Source of the DNA: Babylonia areolata
Lineage: Eukaryota; Mollusca; Gastropoda; Neogastropoda; Buccinidae
Assembly (NCBI RefSeq): GCF_041734735.1
Contig: NC_134895.1
Coordinates: 14,338,540 to 14,402,539 of the forward strand
Length of the DNA: 64,000 nt
Direction: 5' to 3'
Each line of letters starts with the position of its first letter. Position 1 is the stretch's first letter. A program made the position numbers and the translations under genes. This document shows, one piece after another, positions 1 to 10,880 of this stretch. The notes under the pieces were generated by a model. It saw only the letters and a program-made list of their open reading frames with translations, searched no databases and had not been told where the DNA came from.

Positions 1-104
1 ATTTTGCCAGACTCCACATCCTGAGCCACTTGCATCAGCCGCTCCGTTTCCTCCTTGTCTTCTTCCTTCAGCCAGTAGGACACCCCTCGCCTGTCAACCG
101 CAAC
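1..104 (-). CDS. Serine-rich gene, exon cut by window edge
   Basis: The acceptor is GTCAG. The open frame VAVDRRGVSYWLKEEDKEET, ERLMQVAQDVESGK runs to base 1, with two bases left over. An acidic, probably helical end to the preceding domain; no family recognised. Confidence 0.7.
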
Positions 105-3100
105 CTGACAACAGACAAGCAGGCACACTGACAACAGACCAGCAGGCACACTGACAAACATGTCGTTAACCTTACAGCACTTCAAAACAGACCAGCAGAC
201 ACACTTACATACACATCCTTGCAGCACCAGCACTTCAAAACAGACCAGCAGACACACTGATATACATATCCTTGCAGCACTTCAAAAAAGACCAGCAGAC
301 ACATTACTGATAACAGACCAGCAGACACATTGACAAATATGCTGCAAACCTTGCAGCACTTCAAAACAGACCAGCAGACACACTGACAACATGTTGTTAA
401 CCATACAGACCTTACAGCGCTTCAAAACAGACCAGCAGACACATTGACAAACATGCTGTGAACCTTGCAGCACTTCAAAACAGACCAGCAGACACACTGA
501 CAAACATGCTGTGAACCTTGCAGCACTTCAAAACAGACCAGCAGACACACTGACAAACATATCGTTAACCTTACAGCACTTCAAAACAGACCAGCGGACA
601 CACTGACAAAGATGTCATTAACCTTACAGCATTTCAAAACAGACCAGCAGACACACTGAAAAACATGTCGTTAACCTTACAGCACTTCAAAACTGACAAT
701 TCAGAGATGGCAGAGACTTCACACACAAATAACAGTAAAAATATAAAAATAATAAAATGCTTCTACTCCTACCACTAATAATAATAATCATCATTATTAT
801 TATTATTATCATAAAATCAATCAATCAATATATAAATAAATGAATATAAAAAAAAGAATAAATAAAAGAGGCTGAACAGCTGAAGGCTTATCAAAACAAG
901 AAATGGGGGGGACGGTGGGGGAGGGGAGGGGAGAGATTAAGTGGATGCCTCAGAACCCTCCCTCCCTCCTGAACAGTCAACTTTTCCCTTCTAGTGCCAG
1001 TGAAGTAACCGTGTGTTCTGGTCAGAATCACGATTACACATGGAGCTTATGAGCTGTTCCAGTTGTCCCCTTCTAGTGCCAGTGAAGTAACCGTGTGTTC
1101 TGGTCAGAATCACGATTACACATGGAGCTTATGAGCTGTTCCAGTTGTCCCCTTCTAGTGCCAGTGAAGTAACCGTGTGTTCTGGTCAGAATCACGATTA
1201 CACATGGAGCTTATGAGCTGTTCCAGTTGTGAGAGTGGAGGTGTGGGGGCAGGGGGGGCAGGGGGTGGAGGGAGGGAGGCAGACACTGACTGCTATGTGA
1301 TGTAAAACATCACACACACACACACACACACAAGAATGCTCACATCTATGGGTCACTGGATGTATGAGAATGACTTACATCCACAATTTTGCACTGCTGG
1401 GGGGCTGTTAAATATACAAATATGATAAGTCCAAATTCTGGTATTGACCAAAACAAGACAAATATTGGGAAAATAACCCCGACTGATATATAATGTTCTC
1501 TGGAACGATGGATTAAAAATCTTCGTGTGTGCATTCTCTTCAGTGCCTGACTGATAAAAGTAACAGGTGGACAACAATAAAAATCACACTGTGAACTGTC
1601 CTTGTGTGAACTCAGTGTTCACAATCACAGTGCTTCACATTGTACTGTCCAATGGTACTGTTTATTCCATTGGGAATTTCACTGATAAGTTTGCAGTGTC
1701 ATTTTCTGTGTCTCAATGCGAAGACATTCAGAGACGGAGGGGGCAGTGGTTAATATATTTGAAATATTTGCAATATGTGTGCATATCATTTTGTTTCATT
1801 CTGCACCTAATCATTTTCAGGAAAAATGACCAAGTAAACAATACTCATGACTACAGATGGCAAATGACATACTTCCACGCTTTAAGTGGAATGGACTGGT
1901 AACCACCATGCAAACATGCAGAATCTTACAAAGCAATCACTGAGGGAACAGTGCATATTTCTATGTCCATACGTGGAAATCCTTTTTTCTTTTTTTCCTT
2001 TTCTTTTAGCAGGACACAGGAATCATAAAACTTTTTTTTTTAATAGGACACCCAAGTGACTGACAGATGGAAAGATGTCATATATGCTTCATTTCAGAGG
2101 CATCACCACTACTCCTCACAAAATGATAAGGACGGACAGCTGGAGGTGAGGGTGTATGTGCGTATGTGCATGTATCTGTGCAGGTGTGTATATATCTGAG
2201 CATGAACGTAGCAACACTTTACACACTATCTCCCAACCTCCATAAGAATGGTGGTGGGGTCCACAACATCAGGATACATCAGTTCAAAGGCATTATCAGA
2301 CGCAGGCTGGGCCGAATCGGAGCGCCTCTTCTTACTGCCCCGTTTCTTCTGCTTGGCTGTCTTTGGTCCCAGCCAGCGCACTTTGGCCATCTTGGTGGTG
2401 TTGTAGATGTTGTTCACTGCCCGGCAGAGGTAAAACCCCCCTGTGAAAAACAAAGGAGCGCAGTGGAGTGATGGCCTAGAGGTAACACGTCCGCCTAGGA
2501 AGCGAGAGAATCTGAGGGCGCTGGTTTGAATCACGGCTGAGCCGCCGATATTTTCTCCCCCTCCACTAGACCTTGAGTGGTGGTCTGGATGCTAGTCATT
2601 CGGATGAGACGATAAACCGAGGTCCTGTGTGCAGCATGCACTTAGCGCACGTAAAAGAACCCACGGCAACAAAAGGGTTGTTCCTGGCAAAATTCTGTAG
2701 AAAAATCCACTTCAACAGGAAAAACAAATAAAACTGCACGCAGGAAAAAATACAAAAAAAAAAAAAAAAGGGTGGCGCTGTAGTGTAGCGACACGCTCTC
2801 CCTGGGGAGAGCAGCCCGAATTTCACACAGAGAAATCTGTTGTGATAAAAAGGAATACAAATACAAATACAAAACGTACACAACCATGCAGTGTCTCTGA
2901 AAATCTGAACGTCGCATTAGTATGCATCATCAGCACACTCTGATACATTGTTACCACCAGAAAGACTGAATATCATACAGAGATCATATTTTGCTATCAT
3001 TATACTATTACCACCAGAAAGACTGAATATCATAAAGAGATCATATTTTAATACCATTATCCTACTGGTCCGACTGGCACTTGTTCTTCATATTCAGCCG

Positions 3101-4362
3101 ATCTGAAACTGATCTACTGCCCTCCCCTGACCTTACTCTCTCACCTGGATCTTATTCTAGCCAGATGACATTACCCTTAACACTGTTCTGAATGACAAAC
3201 ACCTGAAAGCACTGAAGTAATACATCTGCCAAGAAAGTAAGAGAATCTGAGCATACAGGATCAAATCCTACACTAGCCAGGATTTGTTCCCCCAAAAATG
3301 GTCTGGATGCTAGTCATTTTGATGAGACAATAAACCAAAGTCCCATGTGCAGCATGCACTTAACTCATGCGAAAGAACCAACAGAAACAAGAGAGTTGTC
3401 CTTGGCAAAATTTTGTGTGCATGTGTATGCATGTGAAAGTGTGTGCATGAATGAAGCCAAACTGAATAACATAGGAAAGAAATAATTGCCTAATGGCTTG
3501 GTCTCTGACCGAGAACAGGTGCTATATAAGTGTCCATATCAATCAATTTTTACTCAGCGAAATGTAACCTTCACACCCTGCATGTAAGCACTAGTCTTCC
3601 ACCACAGCACCACTGCCTGTTGCATACTGTACCTTCTTCACTGCGGACTGTGAGGTAAGCCCCAGCATCAAACCACAGCTCCTTGCCTCCAGGTTTCTTC
3701 TGTGGTACAGCTGCTGCTGCTTTCACTGAGCCCTTCTTCATCATGCTGCCTTTAGACCCCGAGCGACTCAAAGATCTGTTGATGCTGCCTTTGGATCCAG
3801 ACCTGCTCATGCTGCCCTTTGATCCAGACCTGCTCACACTGCCTTTAGAGCCAGACCTGCTCATGCTGCCTTTAGACCCAAACCTGTTCAAACTCGGGGT
3901 CTTGCTCAAGCTGCGCACTTTGGATGGAGACTTGCTGACACTGGCTGTCCGTGGTGACGCCTTGGCTCGAGAGGAAGACAAAGCCAGAGTTTTGGATGAG
4001 GATTTAATGAGGGTATCTTCCTTTCTGGGTGAGGCCTGCTCGTCTTCCTCCACCAGTCTGGACGGAGGTTTGGATGGTCGCCTGGAGAGCTGGCGAGAAC
4101 TCGAGGATGCTGCAGACATACGTGTCTTGGACACTTCTCTCACAGTGAAGGAGGCCCTGACGCTGACAATGCTTGACCTGCTGGTGACCGTGACCTTGGA
4201 CTGACTCTCCTCATCTGAGCTCAACTGTTTGGTGGACGCTCGCCGCAGAGACGGCACAGAGCTGTCACTGCCGGAAGTGGCAGCACTGTCCTTCCTGCCC
4301 TTGTCTCCGTCGTCTGAGGTGGTCGACCGCACCGAGACCAGTGTCTTTGAAAGACGCTTCAC
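1..4362 (-). CDS. Unrecognised serine-rich gene, three internal exons
   Basis: Exons 4362-3633, 2440-2238 and 104-1 join in frame (phases 1/2 and 0/0) on the strand used by AGL. The first part is basic and serine-rich with KSPSKVRSLSKTPSL and about four GSKGSMSRS repeats. The second part reads ELWFDAGAYLTVRSEEG, GFYLCRAVNNIYNTTKMAKV and RWLGPK, then a Lys/Arg-rich stretch, and PDVVDPTTILMEVAVDRRGV. The pattern of short beta-like stretches with charged loops could suit a small chromatin-reader-type domain such as Tudor or BAH, but I do not recognise the family and this is only a guess. The 3' end lies beyond base 1. Confidence 0.75.
113..700. repeat. Minisatellite near window start (~54-bp unit)
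   Basis: Units with ACTTCAAAACAGACCAGCAG + ACACACTGACAAACATG + a variable link (CTGTGAACCTTGCAGC or TCGTTAACCTTACAGC). Intron of the serine-rich gene, next to the exon at 104. Confidence 0.93.
986..1231. repeat. Three identical 82-bp tandem copies
   Basis: CTAGTGCCAGTGAAGTAACC starts at 991, 1073 and 1155, each followed by the same GTGTTCTGGTCAGAATCACG... body. No differences seen between the three copies. Confidence 0.95.
1240..2220. other. Intron of serine-rich gene, nothing recognised
   Basis: Apart from a short CA run at 1310-1332 and G-rich sequence at 1230-1275, no exon, element or RNA is recognised. Confidence 0.5.
2238..2440 (-). CDS. Serine-rich gene, exon with compact domain
   Basis: The acceptor is TTTTTCACAG and the donor ATGGAG/GTTGGG (weak after +2). 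It encodes GFYLCRAVNNIYNTTKMAKV, RWLGPKTAKQKKRGSKKRRS and NAFELMYPDVVDPTTILME. The phase joins both neighbours. A SINE-B copy starts about 25 bp upstream of the acceptor, so the branch-point region lies at or inside the SINE. Confidence 0.78.
2465..2873 (+). mobile_element. SINE-B, near full length
   Basis: A tRNA-related head (GGCCTAGAGGTAACACGTCC, B box GGTTTGAATC), a body with GTGCAGCATGCACTTAGCGC and GGCAAAATTCTGTAGAAAAA, then GGTGGCGCTGTAGTGTAGCG and a tail of AAATAC repeats. The same order is seen at 42638-43023. Confidence 0.85.
2949..3052. repeat. ~58-bp direct duplication
   Basis: TTACCACCAGAAAGACTGAA + TATCATACAGAGATCATATT occurs at 2950 and again at 3007 with small changes. Confidence 0.85.
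3215..3420 (+). mobile_element. SINE-B, decayed 5' part
   Basis: Retains the AGAGAATCTGAG head region, GTCTGGATGCTAGTCATT and GCAGCATGCACTTAAC, ending at GGCAAAATTTTG. Confidence 0.65.
3485..3548. repeat. Short dispersed repeat, second copy
   Basis: GGCTTGGTCTCTGACCGAGA and GTGCTATATAAGTGTCCATA are the complement of the 32325-32500 element. Confidence 0.5.
3633..4362 (-). CDS. Serine-rich gene, exon with GSKGSMSRS repeats
   Basis: The acceptor is TGTCAG after a T-rich stretch; the donor is GAAG/GTACAG. The 730-nt exon opens with VKRLSKTLVSVRSTTSDDGD. It contains acidic and serine clusters, four near-identical 11-12-residue basic repeats (RSGSKGSM/SV), and ends in LWFDAGAYLTVRSEE. Low-complexity phospho-acceptor-like sequence dominates. 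Confidence 0.8.
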
Positions 4363-5024
4363 CTGACACAGTATACAAAATCCATTAGCATATAAAAATT
4401 TCTTTTTTTCTATTTTATTCTTTTTCAAACATTTATTTCTGCATAGTCTACAATGATAGAATCAAAATAATGGTTATAATGACAGGTCAGAGGATAGCGC
4501 AACCAGTCAATCCCTCTTCCCCGACAAACTGAATTCAGACAGACAATTGTCATACTTCCATCATAACCATAGAAGGAATACAGACACCATACTTATCAAT
4601 AAGTTAAACAACACTGCAGCTCACAACAAAGTAGTGGGTTTTGTTGGGGGTTTTTTTTGGCAGGGGGGGGGGGGGGGTCTGTTTGTTTTTTTGTTTTTTT
4701 TTCTAACTAGTGTATTCACAGATTCATAATCTCAGCTGTCCCAATCTATGTGCAAGACAGGTGCTAAAAGGCCTGCTAATCAAATCATTCAAAACATTTC
4801 TTTAAATAAGACACAAAGTGATTGAACAGGTCTGGTTGTCAGCCATCCACTCAGCTACGCTCCAACTATTTTACACACTATATAATATAGTACACTATGA
4901 TGTATTCATGATACCTGAAGATTAATAGCATATCCCAGCAACTGTGCAAGGACTGTGAAAATCAAGTGAAATCTATAAAATGAAAAGGTAAAATGTAAGG
5001 TATGCCCATTAAAACCAATTGTAC

Positions 5025-5485
5025 TTAACTCTTTCACCACCATAAGCGACTTTAGCCGACATCCAGGGGTCAGTCTCATAATACTTGTTCTGCGTAAATG
5101 ACTTTATACTTTAGTTTTAAGCGTTTCCGGTTTTTCACCGTTTTTTCACTTCCTGTCAATGCTTATTTAGCAGGTTAAAGGCCGAGACTAAGTTCCAAAA
5201 ATATAACAATTTAACCAGCTAAATAAGATGTCTATAAATACATAAATAAGATGTTCATAAATAAGACAGTCATGTTAAAAGGACATTTTTCACATTGTAA
5301 CAAAGCTTGACAGCTGCAATAAAACAATGGCTAACCTTTGCTCCCTGACCTAGTTTGAAGTGGACAAGTCTATAGTGTTGTTTTGACATGAACCGAAGCC
5401 TATGACTGAGAGCATCCTATCTAAAATATTTGGTGATGGGGAGTGTTTTTCACATAAACACTTGACAGTGAAAAAGTTTATTTAA
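5025..5485. mobile_element. TTAA-flanked MITE, copy 1
   Basis: Ends are TTAACTCTTTCACCACCA and, inverted, TAAACTTTTTCACTGTCA, with TTAA at both sides. The interior (CAAAGCTTGACAGCTGCAAT, AATATTTGGTG) recurs inverted at 48950-49268, which confirms a dispersed family. Confidence 0.65.
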
Positions 5486-5581
5486 TGGAAAGGTAAAAGT
5501 AAGGTGCGCCCATTAGAATCAAGCGTAATTAACACAATGGAAAGGTAAAAAGTAAGGTGTGCCCATTAGAATCAAACGTGA

Positions 5582-6676
5582 TTAACCCCTAGGCTGCCTA
5601 TATGACGAGATAACTCGTCATGGCAAGCATGTACGCTTCACTGCCACAATGATGAGATAACTAATCATCGAAATATTCTGACTTTTCCCTGCTTTGCATT
5701 CAGTTTTTTGACAAAAATGCTTTGTAGCTTTAGCTTGGGGAATCTTTCTAGATTCTATTCAAAGCTAGAAACACCATCAACGTCATGAGGCAATCCTTTA
5801 TTTGAACGTTATGGTTGGGTTACTGGCCGCAGTGTTTGCCTGGCTCCTCTTCTCGCTTGCTCAACAAAATGTCGGACTGACGCCGTGCTCAAGACATGCG
5901 ATCGTGGGGAACTAAATCAACCAAGATTGTTTTCTTTAGCTGATGCTAATTGAAGCGTAAATTTGAAGAAGACAGTGATGAACATTTATAGGACGATTTG
6001 ATGGAAACTAAAGGGAGCAATCATGAGAGTGGCCAAGATACGACTATCAGTGAGTGATGCCAGCTGTTCAGCTCTAGCAGACGACAGAAGTCACCCAAAT
6101 TTTTTAGCAGGACACAGTGTGAGCGATTTTCTTGGCACTCAGCCAACGATTTTCTTGGCACTCAGCCAACGCAGTCTGATGAGCACTGGATAAATGATGG
6201 TGTGAGAGGGGTGAAGAGGAGGGGGATGGAGACTGAGGGGGCGTGGCCACACAACCATATTATCACTTGGAGAATTCACAATGCATTGTGTATCTATTTC
6301 TTTTTCATTTCTTTTTTTATATTGTGGTTGTTTTAGTATGACTTTGTGTATGCAGATATCCATTTGTCCAGAAATGATATTTTAGTGCAAATTACCTGAC
6401 TAATGTTTGTAATGAACAAGTTGAAAATGTGACAAAAAAACAAAACACTGATTTCAAAACAACAGCATGTCATTAAAAATTTATACAATGGGAAAACAGC
6501 ATGTGTTTTGTATTCTTTATTCATTTACCTTTCAGAAAATATATACTTTTATGGATATTTCTCCAATACCAAAGAGCACATAATTTTTGGAAAATTTATA
6601 CCCATTTTTTGTGAAAAAAAACACCTGGCAAACAGATTTCACTTAAATCTTCTTTTCCTGGCAGCGAAAGGGTTAA
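5582..6676. mobile_element. TTAA-flanked piggyBac-like element, non-autonomous (1.1 kb)
   Basis: The left end is TTAACCCCTAGGCTGCC; the right end, inverted, is TTAACCCTTTCGCTGCCAGG. TTAA target sites with CCC-starting termini are typical of piggyBac elements. A trace of an acidic coding segment (EEDSDEH near 5963) resembles piggyBac transposase N termini. No intact transposase remains. A 22-bp segment is duplicated at 6127-6172. Confidence 0.7.
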
Positions 6677-7105
6677 TATAATGGAAATGTAAAAAGTAAG
6701 GTGTGTCCATTAGAATCAAGCGTGATTAATATAATCATAATGGGAAAGGTGAAAAGTGAGCCCATTAAAATCAAGTGTGATCAATGTGTAAAAAGTTAAG
6801 ATATGCCATTTAAAATTGAGTGTGATTATTATCATGGAAAGGCAAAAAAACAAAGATGTGCCCATTCAAATCAAGTGTGATCAACATTATGGAAAGCTGG
6901 AAAGTAAGTTTATATATGTGCCTCACCAAGGAAGGAATCATTGCTGACAGGTCTGACAGAGATGATCAATCATCAGCCACTGATCTCTCCACAACAGACT
7001 GTTCAAACCTGAAATCACAAAAATCTGCATGACCTTTGTGAGTATATATATGTGTGCCAAGTGTGTGAGTATATATATATATGTGTGCGTTTCTAAAATT
7101 GGCCC

Positions 7106-7146
<41 letters not shown>

Positions 7147-7592
7147 CACATGCATGCATGCAGGCATATGTGTACATGTTTGTGAATGTGTATTTTTGCC
7201 TGCTTGTGTCCATATGAAGGTGTGTAGTCATATGCATGCATGCATATATGTATGTACATTTAGTGTCTGTGAATGTGTGTTCATGTGTCCATATGTAAGT
7301 GCAGGCACCTTCATGAATGATAGCGTAAACCTCTACTTAAACCTCTATTTATAGTTATACACATACTGTGTGTATGTGTGTGTGTGGATTTATGTGTACT
7401 GACTGTGCACACGTGCGTGCATGCGTGTGCGTGTGTGTGTGTACGTGTGTGTGCGTGCGCGCGCGCATTTGTGTGTGTGTCTGTGTGTCACTGTGTGTAT
7501 AACTGCGGGTTGGTGTGAGAAGAAAAATGTACACCACACAATTAAACATGTGCACACAACCGCCCTTGTACACATTAACACATTCACTGCAC

Positions 7593-7704
7593 ATACATGC
7601 GCACACACACACAATGAAATTAATGATATAATACAAACACATTTATTCATACATGCGCACACACACACAATGAAATTAATGATATAATACAAACACATTT
7701 ATTC
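7593..7704. repeat. 56-bp tandem duplication
   Basis: ATACATGCGCACACACACAC + AATGAAATTAATGATATAAT + ACAAACACATTTATTC occurs twice in a row without visible change. Confidence 0.95.
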
Positions 7705-8111
7705 CCCTTCATCTCCTTCCTACCCTAATCATCTGCTTATATACAATTAAGCAGATTCTGATCTAGTGATTGCTTGATAGCAGGAAAAAAAACCTTCCTC
7801 TTCCAATACAGTAAGCATTACAGTAAACATGGAAATGGGGGCGTGGTTGTCAACTGATAACAACAAATAAAGTTCGATGTCTCACGATTATGACCACCCA
7901 AATCCCACGACCACAGCTGCACAGCCTAATGGGAACCGATTATATACAGCTTTCTGTAGGTCTCAGCAAACCTGTTCTGCAAAGCAAGCTGATCTGCCGC
8001 GGTCAACCTTGTCATGTGTGCCATTTATAGTATCTTACGGAGAACTACATGTACGCGTGGACTTTAGAAGCAGTCATAACTGCTGAAACGTTTTAAAATG
8101 AATTACCTTAC

Positions 8112-8173
8112 CAGAACTTCGGAAGCCGATAGCAACGCACAAACACACAGTTAGGGTTGTCGGCTCTCCGCAT
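8112..8173 (-). CDS. Candidate first coding exon of the serine-rich gene
   Basis: An ATG at 8173-8171 opens MRRADNPNCVFVRCYRLPKF and ends at a good donor (TTCTG/GTAAGG) in phase 2. The known exon at 4362 begins in phase 0, so at least one further exon is needed. A short candidate is a stretch near 7007 after TGATTTCAG reading FEQSVVERS, but its donor is weak. The link to the serine-rich gene is inferred from strand and position only. Confidence 0.35.
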
Positions 8174-8345
8174 GAAAGTCTTCAATGATCGAATGGGCCC
8201 GGCTTGTAGGTTTGTGCACAAGTTGCACACGCTCGAGGCAAAGTTGTAAGCAAAAGAGACTGCGATTGGCCGTTATTTGTGGCTGTCTGTGCAGGTTGTC
8301 ATGTCCGCACTTGCCTCGCCGCTTTATAATATGCCCCATTGGCTG
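8174..8345 (-). promoter_or_regulatory. Candidate promoter (TATA-like, CCAAT)
   Basis: On the minus strand a CCAAT at 8342-8338 precedes ATTATAAAGCGGCG (8330 downward), with a second CCAAT near 8267. The stretch is richer in CpG than its surroundings and leads into an ATG and a good splice donor. Confidence 0.4.
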
Positions 8346-8540
8346 CCGAGTCGAGTGTTTTGACTATGGCGCAACTTCTCTCCGCGAAGCAGTGCCGTCA
8401 TTCTTTGCGAACGGTTGAACCGGCTCCGCGAAGCTGCACAGAACGATTAATTGGGGCACGTGTGAAATTAAGAACACAATAAACTTTGAGTGAAGAAACT
8501 GTTTGCAAACAAACTACAACAGATCAAGTGAAATCTTATT

Positions 8541-9405
8541 TTAGCATCCAAAATAACTGGAACTATATGCACGGTATATTTCGTGTATATTGCAATGCAG
8601 GCATGAAGAATATCATAAATAACAATCATTTGACCTTTGTCATCCACTCGAATAGGGTTAAGTCCTGGTACTTTTCGTGTCTGTTTCAAAGCAAGCAGGA
8701 AATATATGCAAAATAGCATTCGTTTGAACCTCAACATCCGCTGCAAAGTGTGCCTTCATAATCCACCTATTTTCTTTTGTTTTTTGTTTTGTTTTCCACA
8801 ACGACAGCACGCTTTATATGCCGTACAGCAAGTGACTGATTACGTCATTGTTTTATGTGCATCATTTGTACATGTGTGTAGCATGTGGTGCACATGGTTC
8901 TGTTTACAAAATAGCGCGAGTCGCAGTGCGTGTGTCACGGACGTATAAGTCCGAGGTGTGTGTGCGTGTTCGTGTGTGTGTGTGGAGTTTTGTGACGTGT
9001 TGGCCTGATGAGGCATTGTTGTGAGTCGGGCATTCCAGCTTCAGTTACCAGGACGACACATGAACTATGATGACGATGGGGACGTTGATGAGTATTGTTC
9101 TTCGTGCTATTTTCTAAACAGTACCATGTGCGCCGCGTGCTATTTATAACACACAAACGCACACACATAAAACGATGACGTATAAGTCACGTGATAGCAT
9201 ATGTCGGGTGCACAGGAAAAAAAGCGTGCAATATCGTTGATAAGGAATTTGACTGTGGTTTTACGGGCAAATTACAATTTACCTTCTCAGAGTGGATGAC
9301 AAAGATTAAATGATTGTTGTTTATGATATACTTCATGCCTGCATTGCAATGCACACAAACTATAACTTATAACTCCAGTAATTTAAAATACACAGATAGA
9401 CTGTG
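8541..9405. repeat. Large imperfect palindrome between gene and tRNA-Glu
   Basis: The left arm (about 8541-8930) and right arm (about 9090-9405) are inverted copies. TTGCAATGCAGGCATGAAG at 8589 recurs inverted near 9340, with GACAAAG/CTTTGTC and the TACGTCAT..GTTTTATGTG blocks in the same inverted order. The left arm carries about 110 bp extra. It could be a fold-back transposon or an inverted duplication of regulatory DNA. Confidence 0.75.
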
Positions 9406-9457
9406 CGCAAAAATAAAGCACAATAATATATTAAATGAAACCCGCTGTATGCGTAAG

Positions 9458-9529
9458 TCCCAAGTGGTCTAGTGGTTAGGATTTCGCGCTCTCACCGCGA
9501 CGGCCGGGGTTCGATTCCCCGCTTGGGAA
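9458..9529 (+). tRNA. tRNA-Glu (anticodon CTC)
   Basis: A 72-nt cloverleaf: the 7-bp acceptor stem TCCCAAG/CTTGGGA, the D arm TGGTCTAGTGGTTAGGA, the anticodon stem TCGCG/CGCGA around loop CTCTCAC (anticodon CTC at 9491-9493), and the T arm with GGTTCGATTCC. A run of seven T follows at 9533-9539, a normal Pol III terminator. Very close to the animal tRNA-Glu consensus, so probably functional. Confidence 0.95.
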
Positions 9530-9532
9530 GCC

Positions 9533-9539
9533 TTTTTTT
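9533..9539 (+). terminator. Pol III T-run terminator of tRNA-Glu
   Basis: T7 beginning four bases after the tRNA 3' end. Confidence 0.75.
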
Positions 9540-10110
9540 CCCCTTCTATCTTTTCTCCCTCTTTCTGTTTTCTCCAATTATTTGTTATGGGGCATGGGTT
9601 CTTCAATCTTTTGAGTCATGTGTCATACTAAAATCTGTTAGTTGCATCCTTAAAAAAAAAACACACAAAAAATACATATATCCCTTTAGGAAACAAAAAC
9701 TGCAGAAAAACTAGTGAACTCACACATTCAACACACTTGATTTCTAAAGAATGGACAAGATTCTTGTTCACCTCATACTAATGATGTGACAACTCCCATG
9801 CTTCTCACGCTTCGAGTGCTTCACAACACAATCTGTTGCATATCTTTTATTTCACTTTTCCTGCAATGTTTCTTTGCTTGGAATCCAAAGAAACATGCAG
9901 TGCTTCCCTCTGAGGTTTCAGGAAATCATCTCGCCAGGAGATGGATTATACTCCACATGGATTAATTTGTCCATCTTAGTTCCTCCTCTGACCCTTATAA
10001 ATACAGTTTTTTCCCATCAACCATCCCTGTCTGGAACTCCCTGCCTGCAACAGCAGCAGAGGCTCCCTCCTTGGTAGCTTTCAAGAAGGAGCTGAACAAG
10101 ATCACAGTTT

Positions 10111-10142
<32 letters not shown>

Positions 10143-10359
10143 TTTTTCTTTTTTTTTTTCCTCCGGAGGGACGCTGCGAGTGACGGTGGGAGGGAATATG
10201 TATAATGTTCTTTCTCATTGTCACCCCCTCCGGTAGGAAGATAGGTCTACTTAGGTTATGACTAGGTTTTTACGCCTCTGTGCACACAGGTCATTAATAG
10301 TCAGTAATGACGGCTGACCTTCCAGTTTGAAGATTGAAGATTATACTGTACCAGCCACG

Positions 10360-10880
10360 GAGGCAGCGTGGCAGAATTGGTTGTGCATTAGACTTCTGAT
10401 CCAGTGTTCACCAGTGAGTCAGGCATTGAGGCCCCATTCTGGCATGGTGTTGTTTTCTTGGGAAAGGCACTAAAATTTGTTTTAATTACACATACTTAAC
10501 TGTGACCCAACTAGTGCAGACTCCGCATTTGTATTTTGTATTTGCATTTCTTTTTATCACAACAGATTTCTCTGTGTGAAATTCGGGCTGCTCTCCCCAG
10601 TCAGAGCACGTCGCTACACTACAGCGCCACCCATTTTTAAATATTTTTTCCTGCGTTAAGTTTTATTTGTTTTTCCTATCGCAGTGGATTTTTCTACAGA
10701 ATTTTGCCAGGAACAACCCTTTTGTTGCCGTGGGTTCTTTTACGTGTGCTGAGTGCATGCTGCACCCAGGTGTGACTGAGTAGGTATACCGGACCAGTTG
10801 AGGGAGGTTAAATAGCAGAAGGAGGGGTCTGGGTCCCGCCTTTGTATACCAAACTCAAGACACAGTTGATATGAATTTAC
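10360..10880 (+). mobile_element. SINE-A split by a SINE-B insertion
   Basis: The head GGCAGAATTGGTTGTGCATT and the CTTGGGAAAGGCAC block lie before about 10528; the rest (CCAGGTGTGACTGAG to CAAGACACAGTTGATATGAA) resumes at about 10766. In between, 10528-10765 is a minus-strand SINE-B 3' part. Confidence 0.7.

Larger units (their letters stand above)
4975..6915. repeat. ~50-bp minisatellite interrupted by two TTAA elements
   Basis: Units ATGGAAAGGTAAAAAGTAAG + GTGTGCCCATTAGAATCAAG + CGTGATTAAC occur at 4975-5025, 5486-5585 and 6677-6915. The gaps are exactly the elements at 5025-5485 and 5582-6676, whose TTAA targets coincide with the unit's GATTAAC. Confidence 0.85.

Noticed and set aside
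3683-4204. Plus-strand frame with LLMLPLDPD repeats
   Set aside because: Antisense of the serine-repeat exon, whose frame is supported by splice sites and joins to two further exons.
10113-10142. Poly-C run (also 40141-40158, 26605-26621 poly-G, 4664-4677 poly-G)
   Set aside because: Homopolymers of uncertain length, likely affected by sequencing error; no function assigned.
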